Shown here: piece after piece, positions 1 to 9,525 of the stretch
Layout of the letters: the number at the start of each line of letters is the position of its first letter
How positions within the stretch are numbered: the stretch's first letter is position 1
Source of the DNA: Flammula alnicola
Taxonomy: Eukaryota; Basidiomycota; Agaricomycetes; Agaricales; Strophariaceae
Assembly (NCBI GenBank): GCA_015499995.1
Contig: JADNRV010000375.1
Span: 1 to 43,564 of the forward strand
Length of the DNA stretch: 43,564 nucleotides
Direction: 5' to 3'
Notes under the pieces: model-generated
Told to the model about the DNA's origin: nothing
The model's database searches: none
Seen by the model: only the letters and a program-made list of their open reading frames with translations
Program-made: the position numbers and the translations under genes

Positions 1-1689
1 CAATACTATTACTATCATTTTGTAACCAAAGCTTCCATCTTCAATTCCCAACTTCTGTCTCTGCCTCGTTTCTCGCTCGTCCCTTCGACTCTCATGCCAG
101 AAATTGATATACAGGTCGGTGAACCATGGGCCGAGGATCTTCAGAAAGAAACTTACTCCGAAACTGTCGCCAAGGACGTGCACTTCGACCGCATCCTTCT
201 CAAGGTCAGGATGGGTCCCTTGCAACATCTAGACGAGTTCCTGCGCTTTATGATCACGGACTCGGTGGACCGGAATATGCTGATTCCATCAACCGTACTC
301 CTTGCTCCATAAATTTGACAGCTCACCGAGCTCGACTTGTTCAAAGCCGCCTAAGTCTCCTCGAGCCTCTGTACTCAGTGCTGGTTAATTACGGAACCCC
401 TTAATGGTGGAGCAATAACTACTATTTGTGAGCCTTTAACTTCTTCCCGTACAAGAATCTCGCTGATTCTGAATGCAAACGTTACGCAGACTCTCCCTAC
501 TCTAGCTCGGTAATACTAGTAGAAGGGGCTATTGTCATGCTTGTGTCGATATCAGTCGATATTATAGGTGCTGCATCACCTCCGGTATGCTTTTTGAAAA
601 CCCTTGGGTTTCGAAATACGTTCTTAGAATCGGTTGCATTCACAGCATTGAAGACTTAATGTCGGTGATGGGAGGAACTCAATTGCGCTTGAATTCGAAC
701 TTCTCGCCCAAATTCATGCACCCTTGATGCTTGATTGAAACCATGCTTAAACGCGGCCTCGGCATATCCTCAATCCATGTCGATCTCCATCGAACGGTCG
801 AGGATTTCAAGTGAAATGAATCTGGAATGATGGAAGTGGACTTAGCCTTTGCTGTCGAGCAAAATACCATGATCTCTGTCGCCTCTCAACGTAGAATGGT
901 ATAAAGCTGGCTCGTTCCCGCTCCATCCCTCCATATTCGCCTCCTCACTAGTCGTCATTTTTTTTTTTTTTTTTTTTTTTTTTTATTCCGCAAACTCCCC
1001 CTTTGTGGCTTAGCCATATGGTAGGGTAAGTACTTACAAGTAATCTAACTATCTATTTATTTGTCACGCAATGTCTCTATAAAGCAACAACGGTGGTATG
1101 AGCCCCCAGAGCCCAGATGAGAAGTCTATATAAGTGTAAATATATGACTAAATACGGTGGGTATCAAATTCGTTCTAATCCATACGCTGTGACCTTCTCC
1201 TGAGTGACGACCAAACTTCGGCAATCCGGCCGGACGGTCTTCAGTCTGACTGTGGTGTTCCGCGGCCGCAGTGCGTTATGCGCCTGTATTTCTTGCCCGT
1301 CGCTCTCGGCCATTGTGGAGTTCTTCTCCGGGCGGCGGCACCAGGGGACGAGACTGGCGCGGCAAGCCTGGCTCCGTTGCGGGGCTGCGAGGTGTTAGGT
1401 GGAAACGCTGGACCGGTTCCCTGGCCACAAGCTGTCCTCGGCACGGCGGGATGCCGTAGTGGCGGTATCAAGGTGGTGGTGATTTTGTATGACGTCGTCG
1501 GAGTTATCGGTTGTGGTAGAATGTAAATATATCCGACAGAAAATAAAATGGCGTCCGGTGGAGTTGAACTGCGAGAGCCAGGTGATTGTGTCGGTGCCTG
1601 CCGGGGTGCAATGGCTGGCTGCACGATGGTGACCACTGCACCACCATGCCCCTTAGTTCGTCATTTATTCAGCATACCTGGGCGATACT
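1..1689. other. Gene-poor stretch with one doubtful short ORF
   Basis: No gene can be supported here. An ATG at 94 follows a pyrimidine-rich leader of the kind that precedes fungal genes and opens a 72-codon frame to 312, but no splice signals extend it convincingly and I recognise nothing in it. The part from 1200 to 1640 is distinctly GC-rich compared with its surroundings and is open on both strands, which is expected from composition alone. Confidence 0.4.
958..984 (+). repeat. 27-bp poly-T run
   Basis: Uninterrupted run of T on the plus strand (A on the minus strand). It could be a simple repeat or the A-tail of an old retrotransposed insertion on the minus strand; no flanking target duplication was found. 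Confidence 0.8.
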
Positions 1690-3256
1690 ATGTCAGCTTC
1701 CAACCCCTCATCTTCTGCGACAACGGAAGCATCTACTACTAATGATGCCGCAAGTTTGACCAAGGCCGCACTCGCAGTTCAAGATGGCCTTCGTAACATC
1801 AGACCTGGACTTGAGAAGGTCGACGCATTCTCAAGGACGCAAATCCTTCCACTTCTTGTTGACCTTGATGAAGTGAGTCTCTATCAATTCCGTCCCACGT
1901 TATTCGCATTAAGAGTTCCCCTTTTCTGCAGAAATACCGTAAGCTCTTGGACGAATCGCATTTCGCAGCTCATATTCTTAAGTCTAAAGTTCGAGGTGCG
2001 TCTTTTCCATTGAATCTAAGCTCGGTCGAATTTAAGGGGGTATCACAGACTTTCTCGAGTCCTTTGTGCCCGTATCACAAAATGAGCAAGACTCGCTCTC
2101 CGAGGCGTTTACCGATGTGAAGGAGGCAGCTGATAAGGTACTCCATTCTTGCCTTCAAGCTGCAAGTCCAAAACATCATTCCGACACAACTTTTTTTTTT
2201 ACTAGATATCGTCGATCGGTCAAGAGGGTTTCAATCCATGTGCCAAACTTATTTCAAGTGTGACAGAAGACACGATGGGACTGGGCGCCACAGTCGTAGC
2301 TGCCAACGCGCTTTTGAAGAAGGAAGTGAAGCAAATCTTGCCCGACCTGAAGCTTGAAATCGATATACTGGTACAGGATATGGAGTCCAAGTATGTGGTA
2401 TCTCTATGGCATGATAATACGACGTTCTTATGAGTCTCCAGTCATGAGTTATTGTATCGACTGGGAGAAAAGAACCAACAAGAGGTATGTTCCGCCTTCA
2501 GTCTCAATTTCTTCATCGTGTTAACCTACTCTCAGATAGCGAGCTTGACGACTGAGACAACAAACACGGATATGACGCCGACCAAGATTGACAGCCTACC
2601 CCTTAAGACGTCTGCTGTAAGTTGCTGTGTGGTAATTGTATTTTGTGCAAGCTCTGACCGACAGCGATCATTAGGAAGCAATGAAAATCTTCTCCGCCAT
2701 ACGAAGGATAAGCGACTTCTTTGGAGGCGAGGCCGCATTCAAAGGTAAGGCAGCCCCTGCGCCATTCTTCGCTTGTATCAAAGCGACCTCGAACTAACCT
2801 CGCCTTATTACTCCAGAAAATCAGCAGGCACTTGGTCGGAAAGCAATCGAGCTGGGAGAACTCGAGAAGGCAATCGAGGAGAGGAGCGTCAAGGTTGAGA
2901 GTACTCTAATTGAGAATTACGCCCTTCTGGACGAAATCTCTCAGCTTGTTGACAAGATCGAGGGGTTCGGAGCGATGTTGGAGAAGGTATGTGTCTAACT
3001 TTTCATATTACGCCCAGCCAGGAAAGTCACCTTGCCTGTCAGCTTGTCTCTGACACCACTGCACTGAGCAAATATTGCGCCGAACGTGCCGAACACTCCG
3101 GGGTCGATGGGAAGGTGCGTAGATCGTTCTTCCTCCCTATTTTCTGGCGCGATTCTCATTGTTTGACTACAGGAACTTAACGATAGGATCCAGTTGGAGG
3201 CTGAAATCTATGCTCGCATCGCGGTAGCGTTGGATGATTATTGTCTGCGCGTCTGA
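1690..3256 (+). CDS. Ten-exon all-helical coiled-coil protein, 346 aa, function unknown
   Basis: Exons read 1690-1872, 1932-1995, 2049-2137, 2206-2390, 2442-2484, 2536-2616, 2675-2744, 2817-2986, 3043-3114 and 3173-3256. All junctions are GT..AG and phases join without a break, giving 346 residues. The first ATG of the open frame is used. The N-terminus is Ser/Thr/Ala-rich and lacks a signal peptide. The rest is almost free of Gly and Pro, with long amphipathic helices, strongest in the last third (Glu/Lys/Leu heptads around residues 220-330). One Gly/Ala-rich hydrophobic stretch (TMGLGATVVAANALL, about residue 145) interrupts the charged helices. There are no catalytic motifs. I do not recognise the family; an all-helical cytosolic or membrane-inserting scaffold is only an inference from composition. 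Confidence in the gene model is high, in function nil. Confidence 0.8.
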
Positions 3257-3404
3257 GGCTACTGCGTTGTCGACTAGATATAGCTGAGTTGAAACGGCCA
3301 GCAAATGTGATCTCTTGTGAACCTGGTTTTAATTGAGTATCTTACCTATTATCATTAAAATCATCGATGGTAATAATTTTCGGGTCTACTCGTACAGTCA
3401 TTTC

Positions 3405-4025
3405 CTAGAAAAAGCGGATACTGCTAGGGTCCTTGCCATCAACAATTCGTCTGTGGACAATGTCGCTCGCAAATGACGACCACTACAAGGAAGATCAATC
3501 AGTGGCTGCGCGCAAATGAGATGAACTACGGAAAACATACCCCGTCCCCGATGAACACAGCAGGTTTGCAGGCAAACTCTATATCCACAGCCATGCCAAC
3601 GTCGTTTTGCTCCGCATCTAACTCCAATTCAGCCGTCGTGACGATAACATTCCAACCGTCCTTCTCGAGCGATGGCCGCGTACCATCAACCCAGTACGGT
3701 CGTTCATCAAGATGAACAGGGTATCTAAAAGAGTCCCCCAGTGCCTGGATAACTTGCCGTAAAATTAAATTTCAAATTTCAACCTCCGCAGCTTGCCTAT
3801 ACTAAAGATCTGTTGCCGGTCTAAATGTGCCATATCTCCGACTGAAGGCTTGCCACCTCACTTTCGAGAACACAACGTTGATTTTCGCTTCATACTACCC
3901 AGGCATTGAATACCTTGTTTTCTCTTTCCCCCAGGTGCATCAATAGAGGTGAGATATGCTATGTACCCAGCATGATGATCATATACGTAGCCGCTGAGCG
4001 CTTGAGTTTTAGTCGTATCCAGCAT
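3405..4025 (-). pseudogene. Fragment resembling C-terminus of fungal O-fucosyltransferase-like protein
   Basis: The minus strand holds coding-like exons 3541-3752 and 3405-3482 (stop TAG at 3405-3407) joined by a 58-bp intron, and a possible first exon 4025-3914 joined by a longer 161-bp intron; the phases agree and would give 133 residues. The C-terminal part contains LELDAEQNDVGMAVDIE, AVFIGDGWSSFASDIV and the tail GKDPSSIRFF. I recall this arrangement from the C-terminal end of fungal GDP-fucose O-fucosyltransferase-like proteins, where a nucleotide-sugar loop with Gly-Asn/Asp-Gly-x-Ser-Ser precedes a short tail. Such proteins are usually several hundred residues long, so this is a remnant or a gene whose upstream exons I cannot find. 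The first exon is the least certain part. Family assignment is from memory of motif style. Confidence 0.4.
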
Positions 4026-4683
4026 GAGGCATCGAACGGCAATGAAAATCTCCAGGTCAACGAGATGAGGAATTATCTAGACCCCCGATCGGCACCGTGC
4101 TGCATGCTGACCGTAACCTCATCGAGCTGCCGCCTCTCTCTTGGACACGGAGCGCGATCAATTAAACCACGTCCCTCGGCCATTAGAGGAAGACAAGTAC
4201 AATTATATCTGTCCTAAATCAATATGCCTAACGGTTGATATCTGGCAACACTAGTTTCGTACTTCTGTTTAACGGCCTGGCTGGCCTGACAGTTGGTATC
4301 ATAGCTGTGTTTAGCTCCTCAAGCCCTCAAGGCCTCACTATTCAGTGATCATCGATCATCACTCAATTGCGATAGGGCTTCCCTATACGGCGTGGTATGG
4401 TGGGATTCCCGTGAGTATCCCCTCTTTCGCAATCGCCCATCAAAGATGTTGGGATTCGATTTCCCGAAGAACTGGAGCTTGATTTCTGGGGACGTTATCA
4501 ATATCGATGTCTGGTGATGTGTTGCCATTATCTTTCATGCAGTTCAGTTTGTGCCCTCGGCAACTTCGATGATTGTGGCAACTGGCACGTATCGTAGGTC
4601 AATCAGAATATCAAGGATGCTGATGTGGTCGTTCGGTTCCTCTGCAATGTACAAGGTTATATGTGGATCCCATTTCCATATCG

Positions 4684-4690
4684 CATATAA
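4684..4690 (+). promoter_or_regulatory. TATA-like element upstream of the Ser-rich gene
   Basis: CATATAA lies about 160 bp upstream of the ATG at 4848, followed by a pyrimidine-rich leader. The placement is plausible for a fungal core promoter; no transcription start is known. Confidence 0.3.
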
Positions 4691-4847
4691 CTGGGGCTCA
4701 TTAATCATTCCACACTGGCTGAGCTCTCTCTTTATCCCATCATCCCCCCTATTTCATTTAGAGAACATAAGCCAGTGGCCCAGTCTCTTTCTGACCGACC
4801 TACCTCCATTTCACCCAATTGAAAGCACGCATACCAGATCCAACGCC

Positions 4848-5846
4848 ATGCGCCATTCCTACGCCGCTTCAATAGACTCATCATCGAATGAGGCTATATT
4901 GCTACCACAGCTCTTTTTAGAGGACCTAAATCGATCGGACAGTCCGTCTCCTGACTGGGCAGATTATTCCTTCTCCTCCATACCTTCGTCGCCTGATATT
5001 GAGGGTCGCAAATTCTCCATGCCAAGATTCCTCCCTCTCGACATCGACTTCATCTCAAATCAAGGAACGAATGACGTCGCCCCTTCTACCCCGAGCTCCA
5101 TCTCCTCTTTCAACAACTTCATCGAGGACAACTACATGAGACCACGCACTCCAGATTTTTCAAGCTTTCGCGCTTTGGAACGCCGAGACTCATTTTGCGA
5201 CACTGACAGCTATGAAAGTACACGAAGTGTCAGTCCCTCTATATGCTCGACCGCTGTTCGGGTCAAGGTGACACCGTTGCGCGCTGTTAGGCGCTCGATT
5301 AGGCGCTCGTTCTTCAAGTCCTCCCCTACCAGCGAGAAGAATTCTCCTCCCGGAGAACACTCAATCTCGGGATCTAGCCTATATCGGAACGTCTTTAACG
5401 TCCTCCAACGTAAAGATCGACCTACGGGTGTTCCGAATTCCTCCGTGGAAGAGAAATTCACCTCGTCTAAATCACCTACTACCTCCAGCGCTCCGTATAC
5501 CTCCCAATCCTTTATCACACGACAGGTCTTCACCGAGGGATTCAACGAATACAATGGCCCACGGAACACTTCAAGCACGCTCGCTGTTGGGCCTCTTGAT
5601 AACCTCCCTGTCCCCAGGCGCTCAGCCTCTTTCTCCGGCTATACCACCCTGCCGTATCCCGCGGATAAGGAAGCTGAGGTCGAAGTGATGGAATTCCACG
5701 ACGTGACCAAAGAGGCTGCTCAAATAGCGGCCATGTTAAGTTTTAGGTGGTCGTTTGAGCCGGCTAGGACCGTACCATGCCACGAGTTGGGTGTTCCTCG
5801 ATCTAGCGAGCAGAGGACGACCCCGCTGAGACGTGAATCATGCTAA
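4848..5846 (+). CDS. Serine-rich, largely disordered hypothetical protein, 332 aa
   Basis: Single-exon frame. The open frame extends upstream to 4551, but that part reads like untranslated promoter and leader, so the ATG at 4848 was chosen. The protein is rich in Ser, Pro, Thr and Arg and probably disordered. It contains several proline-directed phosphorylation-like sites (SPSPD, SSPD, TPSS, RTPD) and a basic patch (RAVRRSIRRSFFKSS, about residues 143-157). The only segment likely to fold is near the C-terminus (EVEVMEFHDVTKEAAQIAAMLSF), a probable amphipathic helix. No signal peptide, membrane segment or recognised domain is visible. It may be a regulatory or signalling adaptor, but that is inference from composition. 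It converges on the next gene, which runs on the minus strand. Confidence 0.65.
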   Translation: MRHSYAASIDSSSNEAILLPQLFLEDLNRSDSPSPDWADYSFSSIPSSPDIEGRKFSMPRFLPLDIDFISNQGTNDVAPSTPSSISSFNNFIEDNYMRPRTPDFSSFRALERRDSFCDTDSYESTRSVSPSICSTAVRVKVTPLRAVRRSIRRSFFKSSPTSEKNSPPGEHSISGSSLYRNVFNVLQRKDRPTGVPNSSVEEKFTSSKSPTTSSAPYTSQSFITRQVFTEGFNEYNGPRNTSSTLAVGPLDNLPVPRRSASFSGYTTLPYPADKEAEVEVMEFHDVTKEAAQIAAMLSFRWSFEPARTVPCHELGVPRSSEQRTTPLRRESC

Positions 5847-6435
5847 GTACTATAGTCTAATTTTATATGCCGTATATGTTTCAAGTTCTTTTTTCTATTG
5901 TCATTGTATTTGTCCTTTATTCGTTCTGTACATTTGAATTTCTCATATGTTGTATTGCTTATAGGCGGAAGTGACATGTACAATAGAATTCATCTCCGAG
6001 CTTCACCTGCCTTACAAATAAGAGACGATGAATAATCTCGGAAAGAATGCTATTGTAGCATTTTTATCGTATAGGTCGGCACAGCCTACCCTACATACTG
6101 CATCACAATGGCATCGGGAAAACGATGAATCATTCAGTGTCTCGATCAGAGAAGTTTAATGCATAGGTGGATCATATAAAACATAACTAGAAGTCCTTCC
6201 ATCGTACATACAGTACATAATATACTATACATAAAACGATGGATAAGTTCGTGAAGAGATAAGTATTGAGCGAGAAGAGTCAATCAGTATACAATGTAGT
6301 TAGAGACCATAGACGAAATTTGATTCTTGGCGAATAAATTGTCCCTCCGCCTCCTCTTCTATGTATATTGCTGCAATATCTGTACTCAGAAGGTTAGAAG
6401 CGAAAGTAGGACAGTATTTGAATTGACGTTACCAT
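5847..6435. other. Convergent 3' intergenic region
   Basis: AT-rich spacer between the ends of two convergent genes. I see no coding frame and no repeat in it. Confidence 0.6.
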
Positions 6436-6975
6436 TTAGTAAGCCTGGTACTGAGCGAGAGCAGTGTAGTTCTTTGCAATGTACAAATCGGCAATGGTCT
6501 GCGCAGCGTTCTCCCCAGCGGGGACCGCAATGGTCTTGATTTCACCAGAAGCATCCTCATATTTGAAGTATGCGGGGGTGGAGCAGTTGGCCTTCGCAGT
6601 CGATCTGGCTGCAACGACCTCCCGACGGCCCTGCGGGGAGTGGAACCAGTTCATGCTTGCTGCCCTAGCTCCTCCACCGTTCCAGCATTTGGTGCCGGGA
6701 CCGAACAAGGAGAAGAGGAAGCTGGTGCAGGCACCGTCGGTGTATCCCTGGCCCTGAGAGCCAGAGGGTAAGTCGTCGAACTGGACGGAATATCCGAACC
6801 CAGTGGGGAGGGTGCAGCATATGGCACCGGCGCCGCCATCAGTGCAGCCGAAGGCGGAGCCGCTGCATGAGGTGGTGTCGGCGTACCCCTCGTAGGTGAC
6901 AGACTGAGCGAGGGCAGGTGCTGCGAGGAGAGCCGCAGAGACTGCAGAGAGCATGGTGGCGAATTTGAGCTGCAT
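6436..6975 (-). CDS. Small secreted cysteine-rich protein, 179 aa
   Basis: Intronless frame. The reading frame extends upstream of 6975, but the Met at 6975 starts a clear signal peptide (MQLKFATMLSAVSAALLAAP followed by ALAQ), so that start is preferred. The mature part has seven cysteines including a CC pair (SCSGSAFGCTDG, GAICCTLP, GACTS, KCWNG, NCST), is Gly/Ser/Ala-rich in its first half and carries an N-x-S and an N-x-T glycosylation site. It looks like the small secreted Cys-rich proteins common in Agaricomycetes; the role (cell-surface, effector-like or structural) is not known. The cysteine pattern is not that of a hydrophobin, which needs eight in a fixed order. A TATA-like element lies upstream. 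Confidence 0.8.
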   Translation of the reverse strand: MQLKFATMLSAVSAALLAAPALAQSVTYEGYADTTSCSGSAFGCTDGGAGAICCTLPTGFGYSVQFDDLPSGSQGQGYTDGACTSFLFSLFGPGTKCWNGGGARAASMNWFHSPQGRREVVAARSTAKANCSTPAYFKYEDASGEIKTIAVPAGENAAQTIADLYIAKNYTALAQYQAY

Positions 6976-7090
6976 GTTGTAATTGGTTAAATGCAAAGAG
7001 GTTGAGTAGAGAGCTGGTAAGCTGAAGAGTTGTTTAAGCTGATGTGCGTTGACTCGATGTCTGCCTTTCCAATGCAATTTCCTCGTCTCT

Positions 7091-7098
7091 TAAATACC
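7091..7098 (-). promoter_or_regulatory. TATA-like element of the small secreted protein gene
   Basis: GGTATTTA on the minus strand, about 115 bp upstream of the ATG at 6975. Confidence 0.35.
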
Positions 7099-7744
7099 TT
7101 TTCATTGTGCTATAGTAAATTTATTGAACACTCAAGCTTTCCTACTACAGACATATGCTAAAAATATAACGATGATCTAAACATAACTTGCCATTTTATT
7201 ATTTCCGATACTGTTGAGCTTCTCGCAAGGTTTTGAACTTTCCGTATCCACCGGTGAGATAGCGACAAGATATAGATATATTTTGTTGCGGTTCCATCCG
7301 ATCTTCCCCACAACCTCCGTCTGATCCTATGAAAGTTCTGCAGACCTGATGTACTGCGAACGACTTGTGCTTGAGGACCCAAGGAACACGTTTCATTCTG
7401 CCGTCCATCGCGAACTCCGATGACCAATGTCCTTGATGAATCCATACTATCCATGCATGCTATCATATTATTGTAACATCTAAACCATCTTTCAGACAAT
7501 CGCTGGCGAAGATATTGTCCGTCGTTAAAAATATCTGGTGCTTCGCATGATAGTAAGCCTAAACTTGCCCTAAACCCTTTTGATGCATTCTTTAGCTGAA
7601 ACTTAATTATAATATCCGTAGTCGGCACCAATGTGCTATACAAATAATCGCCACTTTCGCTAATTCTGTTGACCTGCTGCGCATGAGAATGCATCGCAAG
7701 TAGCGGCTTTCTCTAACCGTTAATTTATGTCAGCCTTCCGGCCA

Positions 7745-7978
7745 GTATTCTCTCTCGAATCAATACACCGATATCAACTGTCCCGTGCCTCGGGCATGAC
7801 GTCCTTGAGGTGCAAGAGCCTGATCTGAATGCCGCGACGACTCGAAGGCGATTGTTTGAACAATCGCCAATTTACTACTAGCACATCTAGAAGTCGGAGG
7901 AGAGTCTGAATTGAACCTCACCAGAGGAATTCTAATCAGTACAGTTTTTATGACTCGGAATGTACGAGGCATAAAAGC
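7745..7978 (-). repeat. Dispersed repeat A, copy 1 (inverted relative to copy 2)
   Basis: Read on the minus strand, this segment matches 17700-17958 on the plus strand along its whole length with scattered substitutions and one short insertion. Both copies can be read as related peptides (for example IPLVRFNSDSPPT here against IPLLRFNSDAPPT in the other), so the source was probably coding. The mobile family is not identified. Confidence 0.75.
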
Positions 7979-8019
7979 AAGTGGCTGGGCCTGATTGTCT
8001 CGGTTATAAACGGGCTAGA

Positions 8020-9100
8020 GGATATCCGCGTGCACGAGCGTGCGTGGCGTGCTTGGCGTGCTTAGCGTGGCACGCCAATGCACGCAACTGCACGCTCTTA
8101 CATAGGCCATGGTACTACTTGAAAAAAGAAATAGGCTGCTATAAAGTGTACATGTACCTATAAAAATGTGAGGATGTTCTATCCTGTACCTACTCTCTTG
8201 TTATTTCTCCGAGAGATCATATATGAGCATCAAAATGCCTGCCTTTTGAAACACATAAGCACGCAGATGCACGCAGGTGCACGCGTGTGAATTTTAAAGA
8301 TTTTAGCGTGCCACGCTCACGCACGCTTACACATCATGACGCACGCTCACGCACGCTCGCACGCCAATTGGGCATGCGTTCACACGCTTATAGCACGCTC
8401 GCACGCCAATTGAGCACGCGTGCGCACGCTTGTAGCACGCTCATCAGCATGCTCGCGCACGTTTATAGCACGCTCGTGCATGCTCAGAGCATACTCATAG
8501 CATGCACATGGAGAAACCCAGGTAGATGTGGGGGGAAATTGTACTCAGTATTCATGTTCTCATAATCGAGAGAGATTGTCTTTGTGCAAATGTATCTTCG
8601 ACTAACTTGTGGCCCTGAATACATGCAACTTGGTGAGTAATATGCTCTCATATTTCTCGGATCTCCTACTGTACCATTTCATTCAATTCGTCTGTCACAA
8701 AGTGATAGGGATGATTATGACCATTGACACTATCAAACAGCCAAAGATCCCAGAAATTACCAAAGAATGACTAATGCCCAGGCTGAAAAGAAGGAATAAA
8801 ATGAAACCTACCAATACAGCACCATAGATAATATATACTTATATTTTGTTCCTCTGTACTGTTCTCCTCCGAAATTACAAAAAACTTGTTCATATATGTA
8901 CAGCATAATTATATAGAACAGGACACAAATGTCAAAAAGATCAATGCATTGATCTGTGTGAAGAGATTCGCCGCACGCCAAAAGGGTTGAGCATGCTGAA
9001 CATGGCACGCACTGCACGCTAAAAGGGCTGAGCGTGCTGAGCGTGGCACGCATCGCACGCCAAAAGGGGTGAGCGTGATGAGCGTGAGGCACGCCGATTT
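8020..9100. repeat. Interspersed GCACGC / GCGTGC motif clusters
   Basis: Three clusters (8020-8100, 8255-8510, 8968-9100) are built from the hexamer GCACGC and its complement, often as GCACGCTCGCACGC or GAGCGTGCTGAGCGTG, with short variable spacers. Outside the clusters the sequence is AT-rich. Similar GTTATAAACG strings flank the first cluster on the left (about 8003) and the last on the right (about 9110), so the whole may be one old element. Confidence 0.7.
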
Positions 9101-9114
9101 TCTCTTGCCCGTTA

Positions 9115-9345
9115 TAAACGCTGCGCAATGACATCATTTCAAAGAAAGGATCCGCAACAAATGCGAAAGGCCTAAAGGTCTGAATTTTGTCAAGTTTCAA
9201 AAATGTTAAGGTGCACGCAAATAGAGCCCTCTTCCCATGCTTCTCCCTTTTTCTTGCGATCATCGCTCTCTCACAACCGGACTCAAAATATCTGTGAAGC
9301 GAAGTCTGGGTGTATGTCCTTGCTGGTCGGAAATTTGAATCTGAA
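9115..9345 (+). repeat. Dispersed repeat B, copy 1
   Basis: Aligns in the same orientation with 16405-16605. Shared blocks include CTGCGCAATGACATCATTT, CGATCATCGCTCT and GTCCTTGCT followed by TTTGAA. The copies are diverged with several short gaps. Confidence 0.55.
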
Positions 9346-9525
9346 CGGCCTCCGTCTCATATGTTTGCTGAGAGTATAATATACATGCACATGACGAGAC
9401 GAAAACTAGAACCAGACTCAAGGTATCCTGAAGCATAAATTGCAAGGGAAAGTAGTGAATGGGAGAATGTACATAGGTACACAGAGTAGGTAGTAACTGG
9501 TATTGTAAATAATTTATCTATCTTC

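Larger units (their letters stand above)
6976..9525. other. Repeat-rich intergenic region
   Basis: No convincing gene. Open frames around 7158-7694 (minus) show no family signal or splice continuity. The stretch holds one arm of a dispersed repeat (7745-7978), three clusters of GCACGC motifs (8020-8100, 8255-8510, 8968-9100) and one arm of a second dispersed repeat (9115-9345). It looks like layered remnants of mobile elements. Confidence 0.6.

Noticed and set aside
1241..1636. 131-codon frame on the minus strand as a gene.
   Set aside because: GC-rich sequence is open on several frames at once; no start context, splice signals or family signal, and the product is a low-complexity Pro/Arg/Thr mixture.
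1555..1650. tRNA gene or tRNA-derived SINE on the minus strand (A-box-like TGGTGCAGTGGT and B-box-like GTTCAACTCC).
   Set aside because: The T-stem and acceptor stem do not pair and no anticodon arm can be drawn, so a tRNA is excluded; a SINE would need other copies, which I could not find in the window.
6436..6975. Hydrophobin.
   Set aside because: Seven cysteines with only one CC pair, instead of eight with two CC pairs.
7158..7694. 178-codon minus-strand frame as a gene.
   Set aside because: No domain, no signal peptide, unusual composition and no relation to neighbouring exons; it lies in repeat-rich spacer.
8020..9100. CRISPR-like array.
   Set aside because: The genome is eukaryotic, the repeat is a hexamer and spacers have no constant length.
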